Shown one piece after another: positions 41,679 to 58,053 of a DNA stretch of 64,000 bases. The position numbers were made by a program, and so were the translations under genes. Each line of letters begins with the position of its first letter. The stretch's first letter is position 1. The notes under the pieces are model-generated. The model was not told where the DNA came from and did not search any database. It saw only the letters and a list, made by a program, of their open reading frames with translations. The DNA comes from Theristus sp. LFF4_11 (taxonomy: Eukaryota > Nematoda > Chromadorea > Monhysterida > Xyalidae): positions 50,509 to 114,508 of the forward strand of contig JASANC010000749.1 in NCBI GenBank assembly GCA_030248135.1, given 5' to 3'.

Positions 41679-44379
41679 CTGAAATCGTGAATTCTAAATT
41701 CTTACCCAGTTTACAGTCAAATCCAAATCGGCTTCACGCTGAACACCGTTTTCCATTTCCGTTTCCATTTCTGTCTCCGTTTCCGGTTCCCATTCCGTTT
41801 CCAAATATTTTCGGTGCTGCAAATTTCTACACGGTTTGTCTGGTGCTCAGAAATAATGGTCACATGCTCTCATTTGAAACTTTTGATAAACGTTTCGGAA
41901 ACGGAAACGGACACGGTATATTTTAGCATGTGCTGCGACGGGCTTTCACGCAGAAACATTCCAAACTGGGCGCCAATAAAGTTGGTGTCCTGCTGATTTT
42001 TATGCCAAGCTTGGCGCCAAACTTGACATCTTGCAAATGAAATACAAATCGTATGAAACCTGAACGGCATCCGTATATTACTGCTCGCCCATGTGACCCA
42101 TCCATGAGGATCATTGTAAAACAGGAGCATTTTATGCCATCGTTGTTTTTTTGCGCATCAACATCGGCATGACACCAAGGTTGGCACTAAGTTTGGCAGG
42201 ATACTAAAATTACACCTTGTTTGTTATATGATTGTTAACTGCTTTTTGATCGTTCCACTAGTCGCTACTGAGTGTTCAAATGTTCGCACGAAGGAACGAG
42301 AATAAATAGTGGAAACTGTAACATTTCGTTTTCACTTACCTCATTCTAGTTTTTTGTGACGACTTTGCTAGCAAGATAAAAGCGGCGGAACAAAACGAAA
42401 TTCTTCGAAACAAGTTATCCTTTGGCAAACAGAGCAGACGGTGGAACGCAAGAAATTTTTTTGAAACAAGTTGTTTTATTTGTAGCCAAATTGAGTAGAC
42501 CAGAAACCCATTGATAAAAGCTACCGAATAATTGATGAGAAAGGCATCCTGCGAATGATAACTAAAATAAACAACAATTGCTGTTGTACGTGTACTTTAT
42601 ATGGAGTATTTTGTGATCACTGCACAGTTTTGTGCTTTTCGTTTCCTCCAGCACACACCAAGCACAAAATCAAGTTTATATAATCATCAAGTTACAATCA
42701 ACATTTGACAAACATGAAGACGTGGGAAAAGTGATGTAACCAATATGACCAAATAAAACTGGAATGGAGTTTGGAATGGATTTTAGGGATTTTTTGAACG
42801 TGTTGCCAACACTGGGAATTAGAACGATCAGCTTGTTTGCAAGGTATCTCGGATGAGTCGGCGGTTGCCGCAAGTGTTTCGAGTGCTAACAGACGAAGCT
42901 ATATCTGCTGTGTGTGTGCATTTCAACAAATGTTTTGATGGCATAAATTGCTGTTTCACGGAGTTTGATTTTTAAAAGCTAACACTAATTTGACGAAAAA
43001 GAAACCGTTTTAAAAACAGATGTTTTTTCACCCTAATTCTGGTGTTTCTGCGTTGTGATGTGAACGTCAAAGACGTCAGTTATCGTTTCCTTTTCTCGAA
43101 CCTTTGTATTTGACATTTAATAATTACTGAGTGTAATATGGATTGGATACCGTAAAGTCTTGTATTATATCTGATATAAGACCCTCTTCCGTTTATAGGA
43201 CCTCCCCCAAAAGTAGGTGGAGTGTCACATGGCGGGGAGCAAAAAAAGCAAAATTTTGATGCAAAAATAATCAAAATGCCACTCCCGTTTATAAGGTCGG
43301 ACTCCTTTATGGCGCCTTTCTTGTTTTGCTTCGTTTATTTGCCGCGGAAACCGTAAAGGCGTTGTTAAATTGCGATGAATGAACAACGTTAATCCGTTCC
43401 CAATCTTCTTTTTATAAGACCTCCTCCCGCTTGTCGAGGCATCACACAAAATTTCACACTTTCTTCAAAATTTTTGATTTTCAATTTTTTATAAAGGGTG
43501 CCTTGTACAGTGCAAGACTTTTGCGGTACATACAAAAATGTCTTTTCTGGTCATGAAAAGAACAATAATAAATCACGTCTAACAGTTTTACTTTTCATAT
43601 TTAGCCACAAATCCGTATTTATTTCACGTTGATGGAAAAATTACACACTTCCAAAGATAGGAAAAATTGCCCAGAGTGAAAGTTCCCAGGAAACTTTGCC
43701 GGTGCCTGACGTTGACAAATATTTTTTTTCATGTATTTTGGACAGTTTTTTGTGTGAGCCATACCGAGCCCAGAGAGAGAGAAAGAGAGTTAATCAAACC
43801 GACAGATGCGGACACCATGTTATTTCGAAACGGTACCAAAGTAAAAGTACATTTGAAAAATGGGCAGAATTGCCTGTTTTAGCTTGTTTTCGGTCGCGCA
43901 CACCGAAAATAAAGATATAAAGTTCAGTGTCAGTTGGAAAGTATGCTATGCCTTTATTCGAGGTGTATGTGTCAAGCATGTGGAAAGTTTTTTTTCTGGC
44001 GCGTTTATTTGCAGACTTGTGTGTTCGGATTAACGTGTGTTTTATCTTTTTTCATTTTTTAGTTAAGTCTGATCGTATGCCTGCGTATCTCAGAGTGAAG
44101 CTCACCAAAACGATTATTGAGACAGAGTTTTAGAAAGATAGACACGCTGTTCAACAAGAAAAAAATAGAAAGATGCCAATTTGTTTCGAAACCAGAAAAA
44201 ATCCGCCAATTTAGCCAATCAAGAAAGGTACACTGGTCGGTCAAATGACGTAAAACAAAAAGGTTCATGATAATTTTCTCCGCCAAGTTACCAATCAATC
44301 ACCAGTTGGTTCAGCAAAACAACGTTCGTTGACAAATTCTGCGCAGTGCACATCAACATTTTCTAAATGTGAGCTGATC
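41679..44379. other. Intergenic, no supported gene except a possible PLP-enzyme start exon
   Basis: At 41740-41800 the minus strand has GGAAAC-type simple repeats. These include a short ATG frame ending AACTGG|GTAAGA, but its phase does not match the exon at 41678. A diverged MITE is at 43148-43529. The rest is AT-rich. A TATA-like AGATATAAAG at 43913 may belong to the downstream plus-strand gene. Confidence 0.4.
43148..43529. mobile_element. Diverged MITE family 4 copy
   Basis: TACCGTAAAGTCTTGTATTA ... GTGCAAGACTTTTGCGGTA termini. The interior GGTGGAGTGTCACATGGCGG and CTCCTCCCGCTTGTCGAGG match the family imperfectly. Confidence 0.7.
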
Positions 44380-46545
44380 ATGCGAGCGAACGAGTGCCAA
44401 CCGACCAACAAGACGATCGTGACGAGCGAGGAGGCCGAGGACGGTTGCGATTGTCCGCTGAACTGCGACCACCATCGGCAGCGCCCGCAGCGACGACGTC
44501 ATCGCCCATACCACTTGCAGTGCTGCTGCGACCGGGTGAAGTGTCACTCAAAGTCGGTCACCTGGGTCATTGCCGTCTTCTACGCGGCGACATGCGGCGT
44601 GGCGTTGTTGTTCGGCTGTCCGGCGATGATACTCGCGAAAAACGCCGACTCGATCGGCATCGACCAACGGATGCTGCAGGTGCTCGACAACGACGTCGAA
44701 TGGGTGAACTACTTCAAACGGTCCGCGCATTTTTTATTTGTTTCTTTCTTCTCGTTTAGTGGACTGTACATATGGTCGGTTTGTTTAAACCTGTCAGTTT
44801 GTTTTGTAGAATACAGATCATGCGAAACTTCGAATTGCAGAGCGAATATACTATGTGCTTTGGTTGAAATCAAACTCTCCCGTTTGTAGCGAAATACAGT
44901 AGGTCTGCCTTATTGCAACTCCGGTCCCGTTCTTTCTTCTTTCACCAGCTCTGTGTGTTCTGAGCAAAAAGTGGCAGGTTTCAAGAAACATCCTGTACAT
45001 GTACAGTCGAACGTTTTTAATGTTACAGGCAGTTATCAGCTGATTGACAGGGCTCACGTGATGCATGCGTACTGTCTCTGTGCAGGCGTTGCTGTGGGGC
45101 GGAGTCAGACATGCACCGACAGCATGCGTCACGTGGGATCACCAACCAATCAGCAGATTGTTTATACTTTAGAGCAGTTCGACTGTAGATTTTGTTGCAT
45201 TATAGCGTTATTACATTTTCACCATTGTTGTTGCGGGCAAGCCATTTATGTTACTGGACAATTATGGGCAGTGATCAGGCTGCAAAAAGAGGCGCAGAGG
45301 TCAGCGATCTTGTTCTGCCGCATAATTGCAGGCAGTATTGGACGGTGATCGGTTTGTACGTGATCAGCACTGCGTTCTACACGGTCACCGTGGCGATACT
45401 GATGTTCGGACTGCACAACGACAACGCGTGCTGCGTGATGGTGCACATCGCTGCTGTGGTACAGTCCCTGCGCATGTTTCATTCGCTTTGCAAGACATCA
45501 TACTCGATTGTTAGTACATTCCGATCAGAAATGCTATACCGTATTACCCCCATTAAACCCCCCCACCATTAATCCCCCCCCCACCAATAAACCCCCACCC
45601 CCCCGACCAGTTTCCGAATAATCCCCCCCCCCCACAAATAATCCCCCATGGGGGATTATTGGAGACCTGTTTGAAACATATACCCAGCGAATTCAGTGGC
45701 TGGTTGCAGTGAAAATGATGAAATTGTGCTACCAAAGGCCCCAAATGGGTGAGTTAATAGTAATTTCATTACAAAAGGCTGTTATAAAAGGAAATTTCTA
45801 TGTAGAGTAGAAGTTTCTGCGACTTTCTTGCCTGCCATGCAATGTATTTTTGCCATTTTTCAACAAACCCCCACTCCTAGAATTTTTTGTAAAATAAACC
45901 CCCCCCCACCAATAATCCCCCCCCCACCAATAAACCCCCACCCCTAAAAGTCGCTGACGTATTAATCCCCCATGGGGGTTTATTGGGGGTAATACGGTAT
46001 AACACTCGGAGTACAATATGGCCGAATAAATAGATTATGGTCTGCATGCATCACCATGCATCACAAGTGATCACCAACCAATCAGCTACAGTTCGATCTG
46101 TTATAAAGTTCACTACGCATTTTGTTCAGGTCCTGGAAGTGATTTTCGGCATCGTCTCATCGATGCACATGGTTGCAGTCGCCGGTGGCTTCTTCGGGCT
46201 GTCCGTTATTGAATCACTATCGTTCACAGTTCTCATGGCGATACTACTGTACCCCGAGGTACTTGGGGTGTTTGATTTCAGCCAAAAACGCAATTTGTTC
46301 GTTCTTTTTCTTACTGAAATAAAAAGTTTTTCGCATCCTGTGAAGAAAGTGACAGGTTTAAACAAACACACTTTACTTTTCGTATCTCACTCAACATGCA
46401 GATACTCTGCTATCGTTACATGTGCGACTTGAAAGCGGGCCACGCGGTGCCTCCGGACATGGAGCGGGACACTGTCAGCGGGTCGTCGACCGGCCAGCCC
46501 GTTTATGGCACTTGCACGACACGACATTTCATTGAGATCACGTGA
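44380..46545 (+). CDS. Multipass membrane protein, four exons
   Basis: Exons 44380-44720, 45332-45509, 46130-46258 and 46402-46545 have all junctions in phase and give 263 residues. A Cys- and His-rich cytosolic-looking N-terminus (CDCPLNCDHH, QCCCDRVKCH) precedes hydrophobic helices at about 60-86, 116-140 and 174-217 (the last long enough for two), with a weaker one at 145-160. The loop after helix 1 is about 30 residues. It is probably a four-helix membrane protein with a short polar C-terminus. The family is not recognised and it lacks the CCG signature of tetraspanins. Introns 1 and 2 carry MITEs. The first 50 residues could bind metal, which is speculative. Confidence 0.76.
45028..45175. 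mobile_element. MITE family 5 in intron 1 of the membrane-protein gene
   Basis: TTATCAGCTGATTGACAGGG ... CACCAACCAATCAGCAGATTG-type inverted ends with internal CACGTGATGCATGC / GCATGCGTCACGTG arms. Confidence 0.7.
45537..45999. mobile_element. MITE with poly-C inverted termini
   Basis: TACCGTATTACCCCCATTAA ... GGGGGTAATACGGTA termini flanked by TA, with repeated ACCAATAAACCCCC blocks at both ends and ATCCCCCATGGGGGAT palindromes. About 460 bp, in intron 2 of the membrane-protein gene. The C-rich ends resemble family 4 only in the TACCGTA start. Confidence 0.82.
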
Positions 46546-46857
46546 TTTTAAAACGAAAATGCCAATTGAAGATGAAAAATGAATCTATTCTAAAACGCTG
46601 TTTTGCGGTGCGGGAAATCATCAATGAATAGATGTTTTGGGACCATTTTAACTATAACCAACTGACCAGCTATGGACCAACTCATAAGAAAGCACGACAA
46701 TTTACCGCGATTTTGATAATGGCTTTATCTATAACCGCGCTATCACCCTGGCCACGAGCATGAAACTGAGGTGAGGTGCGAGGTTTTTGGTCTTTTAAAA
46801 TAACTATTATTGCCGTAAATGTTATTTTTTTGCAAAACAAATGTATGTTCTGTGTAT

Positions 46858-47045
46858 TATCATTTCATTGGTTTCGAAACACAATGCATTTGCAGCCAGG
46901 GATAGAAAAACGCTTCGTAAATTGCGCAGAAATTCAAACTTTCGGCGCGGTGTCGCATTGGGGGTTCGGAATTTTTTGTTTAAAGCTGTACAGCTTTTCC
47001 AGAGCGTGGAACTTTTATGCTTACAAACCTTATAAAACGATAATA
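46858..47045 (+). repeat. Dispersed repeat family 6
   Basis: Matches the reverse strand of 38120-38300. Translated similarity is visible but the frames differ by indels. Confidence 0.55.
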
Positions 47046-47084
47046 TTGATTCTTTATTCGGCTCTGCGAATCAATCCGCTTGCA

Positions 47085-47240
47085 AACCATGCACTGCACG
47101 TGCACTGCATCCTGCACTGCAAAATGTACTGCATAAACTTCACTGCATCTTTAAAAAATGACTGGAACTCACTGCAGTACAGTTTTAAGCAGTGCAAAAT
47201 GCAGTGCAGTTTGCAAAGCAGGATACAGTGTAGGATGAAG
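47085..47240 (+). repeat. ACTGCA-rich low-complexity tract
   Basis: Many irregular repeats of CACTGCA/TGCAGT in both orientations (GCACTGCACGTGCACTGCAT), able to form nested hairpins. Confidence 0.75.
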
Positions 47241-47661
47241 CTTTTTCTGCGTGCAAATGCACTAAACATTGTTCGCAAGGATCACAATCACAGCCCAAAG
47301 AAATTGTTTCTGCGGAAAAAACAATGCGCTACAAACTCCATATTACGTACTGTCACAAAGAAACAACTACTGTAGTAGCTAGTAATGACGACATCGCTCT
47401 CGGCAAGGCTTGCACCAGTCGCTTATGAATAATATAAGCAATGTGAAAACCGAAAATTGGCACCAATACCCACTACAGAAACGACGCACCATGCTTTGTT
47501 GTTGTTGAAAACCACAAAACAACGAGTATACATATAATCACGCAGTGCACAATAATAAGTAATAAAATAGAGAGCTCAGACAAAAAAACAACAACAAAAC
47601 CGAACACAAAATCTACCGGACAAACTCCCAGACAAACCCGACACAAAACAACAATCGGTGT

Positions 47662-51356
<3,695 letters not shown>

Positions 51357-51972
51357 ATTATATACATCATTGCCGTCATTGCTCAAATGTGCCGTTAAAA
51401 CTCAATTTTTTTTGTTTCTTGCATTATTCAATTTTTCCTCCTGTATCCCTTTTTATTTTTTTGAAATTTTATTGCTGAAGTGAAAATGCTATGATAATTA
51501 GCTAAAACTGGCTAAAACCAACGATGAACAGCCACTGAAAAACAAAAAAAGCGAATGACGCCAAACGATAGTTGAATGTTTTGTCACCAACAACTTTCAA
51601 TAAGTGCGTTGGCGTTCATGCTAGAAACGTTCATGTTGTCTAGTTAAATCATCGATCGTTGTTCTGTGCAGCACAATTATTGTGTAATGTACACCTACAT
51701 TGTATACGTGTGACGTTTTTTACACAATAAACGCTTTGACATGTGAGCAATTTTCTGCAATGTTGTATCAACGAACCACAAAAAATATTGATCGAACAAT
51801 GTTCAAATGCCGAACAAACAAAATAGAGTCGCACCGACACACACAGCAGAAACAAAACAAACCACGACAATTATACTCAGTAAAGGTTCACAAAAAATTT
51901 TGAACGGCTCAAAGAATTGCAAAGAAAGTCACAATAAAAATGGAACATAATTTTCGCAAAAAATCGTCTCCA

Positions 51973-54900
51973 TCAATTTATTACCGGTATTGGAATGTTG
52001 AACACCTCGCTCAACGGTTTACACGCCCCAGAGAAATGCATCGTATACGGCAAGCAGCACCCGTTGAGCACCAACTGTAAATCGCCGGTTGACGTGCGGA
52101 TCGCGCCGTTGCGCGCGCAAGGCCGATAGTTGCATCGGTTTTGTTGGCGTGTCTCGCAGTATGCGTGCGAACGGCGACACCGCCGACGCCGGCGTACTGA
52201 GCCGCAGCCGCCGCAGCTGTACGAGCAACCGGTCGACCACTGCGACCACTCGTCGCAGGTGCAGTCTGCGAAATTGTCAATGGTGGGAGAATTGTGAACG
52301 AATAATGAGACCAGGTACACGGCACTGACGAACTTTTGTTCTGGGGGATTTGGTAATTAGCGTTTTGTGCGGACTAGACACTTAAAAACATTTCGACCGA
52401 TTTAGGGCAGTGTGTGCCTGAAGAACTTCTTGATCCTCTTTTTCACTCAACATTGGATGAAATTGCGTTGAAAAAACGTTTAATGTTTTGGTGTTCTTCT
52501 CTCTCCAAATCTGAAATGAAAACATACTCGACGAGGCGTCGATGAAGATCGATTCCGTCGTGATCAGTTGCAGTTCTGTCGTTGGCGTGCTCGTGTCCAC
52601 CAGACGAGTTGTGCCGCGACCTCGCGTTGATCGTTCGTAGGTGGCGGTCGTGGCTGTCACTGACGTCACCTTTGTCGCATGTGGTGTCAGCTGTCCGATT
52701 CGGGTGCGTGTCGGCTCTGGCTGCATCGTCGCTTCGTGCCACGAAAACCAATCGCTGGTTGTTCTCGTTGTTGTTGCGTCCGTTGCAATTGTCGGCGGCT
52801 CTGTTTAGGGTTTGTTGGTTAAAAAAACTGCACATCATGTCATCTCACCTAACTTAGCTTTTTGGGCAAAACGGGCGCTTTGGCTCATGAAGGAATTTGC
52901 AATAAAACGCGCCCGTTTAAGCCGACAAAATTACAAATAGCATACCGACGCAAGAAAAATGACCATTTCCATTTTCGTTTCGCAATAACTTTACCGAAAG
53001 TTGAAAATGAGTGCAAAATTGTATCTGACCAACGGTCAGTGCACACCAGACTGAAATTCGGGGAGAAATTTGAGAACTGGAAACTGAAATGGAACCGGAA
53101 ATGAAAATGGAAACAGAAATAGAAATAATAATTTTTAGGGTGCGGTGCCCAAGCGACACACAACCTCTCCCGTCCGTGTGCTCCATCCGCGTGCGACAGT
53201 ACAGTCGATTGATGCGTTTCTTGTCGCGTTCACTCAAGTGACTCTCCTGGCCAAGTGCGGCCGTCTCGTCCAGCGGCACGATCAGATCGCGCGACGGATT
53301 GCTGCTGGCCGGATTGCGCGGGTAATGCAGCAGCGAGTCGTAGTCGTAATTCAGACCTAACGTCGTCATTTCGAATCGATCCGCGATCTTGTAGTTGTTG
53401 ATGTCGGCTGGCTGTGAGAAGAGATAATAAACTTTTATTTTTGGTCCCGTGTCTCAATTTGCGCGCATAGATGGGTGAGCAGTCTCAGGCACGATGCGGG
53501 AATTGAAAATTGACAAAGGGATCTCCGAGTCCCTTAAATAAGGCCGGATCACTTAGGCTATTCTGAATTACCACATGCAGATTGAAACTAGTTTCCTTTT
53601 ACGTCCACACACAACATGTGCGCAAAACAGTCGTTACGTGCGAACGACGGTCATGCGTACGAAATTCTAATTCGCGTAGCCATTTTTTACGTTCTGTCTC
53701 CGTGCGTACGCAAGAAAAACTAATTGCTAAACGCGCCTTTATTCTAGACTTTTTTCAGTGAAAAATTGTAGTTGTTACGCACAAAAACATCGCCCATGTG
53801 TATCGTTACATATTGGTCGCGGTCGTAGCGCTGGTGCTCGTGGAGGAAGCCGAGCGTGTGCATCAGCTCATGTACGATGCGCCACTTCGCGGCGGCGCCC
53901 TCTTTTTGGCCGTGGCAATGATAGCCGAGAATGATGCTTTGCGGTTGGTCGCTGCAAGATTTTCCGTCCACAACATGTAGTCACTGCTAAAACCTGGTGT
54001 TTTTTGATGGGAAATACTTGAAAAAACCTGAAACCACAGTTGATCTACTGCTCTCCACACAACAAAAGTTTTTTTTCAAGTCAAGCAACCGTCAAGGGCG
54101 ACCGATAGAGCGACCGACTGTAAAACGCTCGTCTGTGCACGAATCTAGAAAATCCGGGGGCACTCTGACGCTTTGTCAATTCAAAAACGCCAGCTGGTGT
54201 TTTTTTGCAGATAATTGAAAAAACAACGGCACTTGTGACGACTTTTTGTCAACAACAAATGCACGCAGGGTTTTTCGAAGAAAAAAAAACAGCGAAGAAA
54301 TTCAGCGGAAAAAAAGCAGATTCAAAACAAATCAGCAAAAGCAGCCAACTTCAGCGGCAGTCGACCGAGCGTCGACGCGCAGCCGTAGGTGCCGCTGACG
54401 TGATCGTGCACGCGCAACGAGACCGAATGGCGATCGAGTCGCTGTCTCGGGCGAAACGTCACACAGCTGACGTCCTCGATCTCGGCCATCGCCGCGCGAA
54501 TGAGCGAACCGATTCGACGGCGTTCCGTGGCGCCGAAGCGGTGGCGATTTCTGGTGTCGCGAAATTCAATGCGATAGGGAACGGTGGCGTTCGGCCAGAC
54601 GGCCTGCCGATCAAGCACGGCGACGCTCAGCAGATCGCCTCTGTCCGGCGGTCGTCGGTAAACGGCGTCCAGTCGGTCTTCCAGGGTGACATTCGTGGGC
54701 AGAAGGATGAATTCTGCAATGTGACATGCGAACGAACGAGTTAGCGTGGCAGAGAACGGACGTATTACAACAAGAAACGTTTCAAATTTTTAATCCATTT
54801 GAGCCTCATGTTTTTAGTCGTGACCATCTGCAGAGCTCATTGCTTTGCAGCGCCAGTTGTTTCAACTTAAGCACGCCTGTTTCAACACGTCCCTTTATTT

Positions 54901-55496
54901 CAGAATTCAGAGCAGGCGAAACTTTGGGATACAGTAAGAAGAACAGGTGTTAGAATCAAATAACCACATTTGTGGCTAATTCATACCGTTTTTTCCAACC
55001 CGATTCCCGCTCCTTCTTTAATCGCGGACTCTGTAATCTGCTAGAAATAATGCTTAATGAAACATGCTGCCGCTTTTATTTCTTCAACTTACCAGTAGGC
55101 GTCTCCGATTTCAGTTGAAGCTGAAAACCATAGAAAAAAATGAAGTGATTGACTGATTGCTTTTATGGAACAGCGAAGAAAAAAATAAAAAACAAGGAGT
55201 CCTAATCGCAGATATTACAGAGTATAACATCTGTCTGTGGTAAAACACCTTCGGCAGTTCTGCCGCACTGACGAGCCAGGGGTACCGCGGTATGCGTGTA
55301 CCTGGGGAAACCGCAAAGAGCGAAAGTATTTACTCACTGTATGCCGACACGGATGCTCCGGGAATTCATCAAGACAGCGCAGTTCACCGTGAGTTCGACT
55401 GCATTCAATGAAATCGTAGCAAACTGGTCGTCCTGAGATGAAGCCTGGTCGGCAGGTTGTGATGAAAGCCACAATGAATGTCAGCAGTTGTAGCAT
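51973..55496 (-). CDS. Astacin-family metalloprotease with TSP1 repeat, paralogue B
   Basis: Seven exons: 55338-55496, 55093-55120, 54350-54713, 53783-53951, 53165-53411, 52528-52800 and 51973-52265, giving 510 residues. Phases are identical to paralogue A, including the 28-nt exon 2. Signal peptide MLQLLTFIVAFITT; Cys module CYDFIECSRTHGELRC...FPEHPC; catalytic domain from AVWPNATVPYRIEF; zinc site [29 protein letters not shown] with Leu at the Met-turn; a Thr-rich linker of about 90 residues, probably O-glycosylated; TSP1 (WSQWSTGCSYSCGGCGSV); and a Cys-containing tail. Expected to be secreted and zinc-dependent. The linker and tail differ most from paralogue A. Confidence 0.92.
53440..53650 (+). 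repeat. Dispersed repeat family 3 in an intron of astacin B
   Basis: Shares GGCACGATGCGGGAATTGAA, CCGAGTCCC, GATTGAAACTAGTTTCCTTT and GTCCACACACAACA-like ends with 61763-61955, and more distantly with 24693-24890. Confidence 0.7.
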
Positions 55497-56451
55497 GTTT
55501 TTTGTTACATATTGTTCCCGTGCAATGCAACCGATGTTAGAAATCTTGTCTTTTTCATTTTCTCGATTGTCTTACAATTCATTTAATCTTTGACATTCAG
55601 TTGAATAGTGCGTTTCTTTCTCCACATTCACAAGAAATACAAATTCAACAGCCAGGAACAGTGATTCTTCGATTTTTTTGTGTGAAGTGAAGAGCAGGCC
55701 CGTTGTTTTGTAACAGTTTTTAACAAATGTGCCTTGATTAAATGCACGGACTTCTTGCCAGGTTTTCCAGGCAACATCAATGTACACGCCGTGGGTTTGT
55801 CCTGTTATAATGTGGTAATATTTTTTCACTAATTTGTGCCGTTGAAACATGTTTTGCTACAACAAGAAATAGCGACTGGTATTAAAAATAATACAACATG
55901 ATTGTGTTGACAAAAACTTTCATGCTTCATCGGTGCATTTTTTGGTCTCACTCAAAAATGTTCTGACTATATCGAGTTCAAGAATCGTCCCGAATCGTAT
56001 GTTTTACGAGTGTTTCGTTCTGAAATCCCGACAACAAGATTCTTAGGCACCAAAAATGTGAGTTTTAATTCAGATTTTTTAAACGGAATTGATTGTTTCT
56101 AAGCCGTTGCGCATGTGGTTTAATTAAAAGTTGAAATGTTTTCTGGTAACAATTTTTTGTTATTACAATGCGTTGGAGTACATTTTGGAATACAACCTCA
56201 ACAAGTATTTATCACAAATAAGTTTGCTTGTCTACAAAGAAAAGGCACGATGGCAAGTTCGAAATGGGTACGAAACTACAATGAAACTGCTTTGCAGAAC
56301 AGGTTTACGCACTTGCATGCTCATTGTGTGATAAATAAACTCAAACGCTAATTTCCTCACAAGTCCAACAAAAAAAATAAATAAAAATGTCCATCTGTGA
56401 GACACGAAATTCCAGAGCACTAAACATTCAAACCAGAAAGCAGACGAAATA
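55497..56451. other. Divergent intergenic region
   Basis: Between the minus-strand astacin B start and the plus-strand secreted-protein start. AT-rich, with no repeat or RNA recognised. It should contain both promoters, but I see no clear TATA pair. Confidence 0.45.
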
Positions 56452-57757
56452 ATGATTCAAATCGCACTCTTTTTACTGCTGTTGCTCCCAGTGTTCACCT
56501 CCACGATCGAAGATTATGACATCATCCCGGACTCTGAGACCAATCAGGACGACAAGACCGACAGTTTGGAGTCGGACTGTCCCGCTTACATGAGCTGCAT
56601 GCGCAGCGTTAAACTGACTGCCGAAACTTGCATTGCTCAGTTCAGGGATCGACTGGACTCACAAGTGCGGACACAACGGACCGACTTATCTTTTTACACG
56701 TGTATTATTTTGTAAATTTGTCTGAAAATCTGGACAACGTTTGTCTTTTTTCTTTTTCTGATCCGCAAATCCGGATCGTATTGTCCCGGTAATACGGAGT
56801 GGCATTATACCGTCGGTGTCAAAATTATAGGGCTATCAGCTGATGGGATGATGTTGAAACGTGATTCAATGCTTCGTCGTGCGCGCGCAGGCATTGCTGT
56901 GTAGGCGGAGTCTGTTCTACGCAGAAAGCATGCATCACACGCTGAACACGAACCAATCAGCTGATAGCCAACAATGTAGAGAGTTCGACCTAAGAGTAAT
57001 CCCTATAATAAGCCTTTTTCAGTCACGATTCCGCCATCGCGATCGTCTGCCAGCGTGCCTGCTGACCTACAACGAGACGGTGTTCGAGCTGTACAAACTC
57101 GAGTATCTGTACGAGTTGTACGTCGTCAGATGTTACGAATTGACCGTTTGGCCGTCGACAACTGCCAGTGAACCGCCGTGTCCTCTGATGGTCGGGAATT
57201 ACCGCAGTTACCGGCCTAGAATGGAGGTCAGTCAGTGGTCCCGGTGTGCGGAAATTTCAAGTTTCTAACAAAATGAAGTCTTTCTTTGGAGTCCTTTGTT
57301 TGACCGGTTCTGGTTGAACTGTGCTCCAACTGCAAAAAAACAACCCAAAGCGGATTTTTTTCAGCTGCTACCGGGTAATCGCGACGTTGACGCCTGTAGC
57401 AAGGCGCGAACGATGCTGCAGAAATGTCTGTCGAAGCACGTTTGTAACGATGTAAAATATCAATTGTGAGTGTTTGATCTTTATGTTCACTTTTTCGTAA
57501 GTTTTTGTCAATTAACATCAACGGTGTGTCGTGATATATTTTGCTCTCGATATTTTGTTTAAAGAATCCTTTTTGGCCTGTAAAACATTTCTTCCAGCTG
57601 CGAATACTGTGCCCACGCGTCACAAATTGAACGCTGGGAGGCGCAAGTGATGCTGTTGCAGTTCATGGCGACACAACGAATGCCATGCAATCAGATGCAG
57701 CTGAAAATGACCGACCATGATTACCCCGATCCAGACGATCTTCCTGAATACCACTGA
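56452..57757 (+). CDS. Secreted Cys-rich protein, four exons
   Basis: Exons 56452-56664, 57023-57226, 57365-57465 and 57598-57757 have consistent phases and give 225 residues. There is a clear signal peptide (MIQIALFLLLLLPVFTSTIE), an acidic spacer (DYDIIPDSETNQDDKTD), then CPAYMSCMRSVKLTAETC, a region with LPACLLTYNETVFELYKLEY, ACSKARTMLQKCLSKHVC, FCEYCAHASQIERWEAQV and an acidic tail DYPDPDDLPEYH. About 14 Cys in several C-x(3-8)-C pairs suggest a helical, disulfide-stabilised extracellular protein. The C-x3-(F/Y)-(I/M)-x-C-x-R start loosely resembles the astacin N-terminal module. The family is otherwise unrecognised. A family 5 MITE lies in intron 1. An AATAAA is at 57935-57940. Confidence 0.78.
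56825..56973. mobile_element. MITE family 5 in intron 1 of the secreted-protein gene
   Basis: GGCTATCAGCTGATGGGATG ... CGAACCAATCAGCTGATAGCC inverted ends (key blocks), about 150 bp, with an internal GGCGGAGTCTG shared with 45028-45175. Confidence 0.75.
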
Positions 57758-57934
57758 TCAGATAAGAACTGTAGTGTCTAAGTTTTAGTGAAGGTTTGAA
57801 TTTTCAATGTATCTTATACTGAGCTAAATGTAACTAGCTAAGATAACTTTCAATGTATTTTTTTAGTCAACAAATGAACCAAAACACAGAAGTTAAATAG
57901 CAAACACAAACAGCAAAAGACAACGCAGTGAACA

Positions 57935-57940
57935 AATAAA
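57935..57940 (+). other. Candidate polyadenylation signal
   Basis: AATAAA 178 nt after the stop of the 56452-57757 gene, on the same strand and before any other feature. Confidence 0.45.
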
Positions 57941-58053
57941 AATGCAACGATACTGATGTAACGCTGGTGCAGAATTGTCTACAAAAAGTCGAACCAGTTT
58001 CAGTAAACAGAAAGACCACGAATCAGCAAAATACGATCACTTTTTAGCAACTT

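Larger units (their letters stand above)
46546..47661. other. Intergenic, repeats only
   Basis: A 199-codon plus-strand frame (46776-47375) spans a dispersed repeat (46858-47045) and an ACTGCA-rich tract (about 47085-47240). It lacks codon bias, so I do not call it a gene. Confidence 0.5.

Noticed and set aside
46776..47375. A 199-codon plus-strand open frame, the longest in that region
   Set aside because: It runs through a dispersed repeat shared with 38120-38300 and an ACTGCA-rich tract, has no codon bias and no supporting splice or start context.
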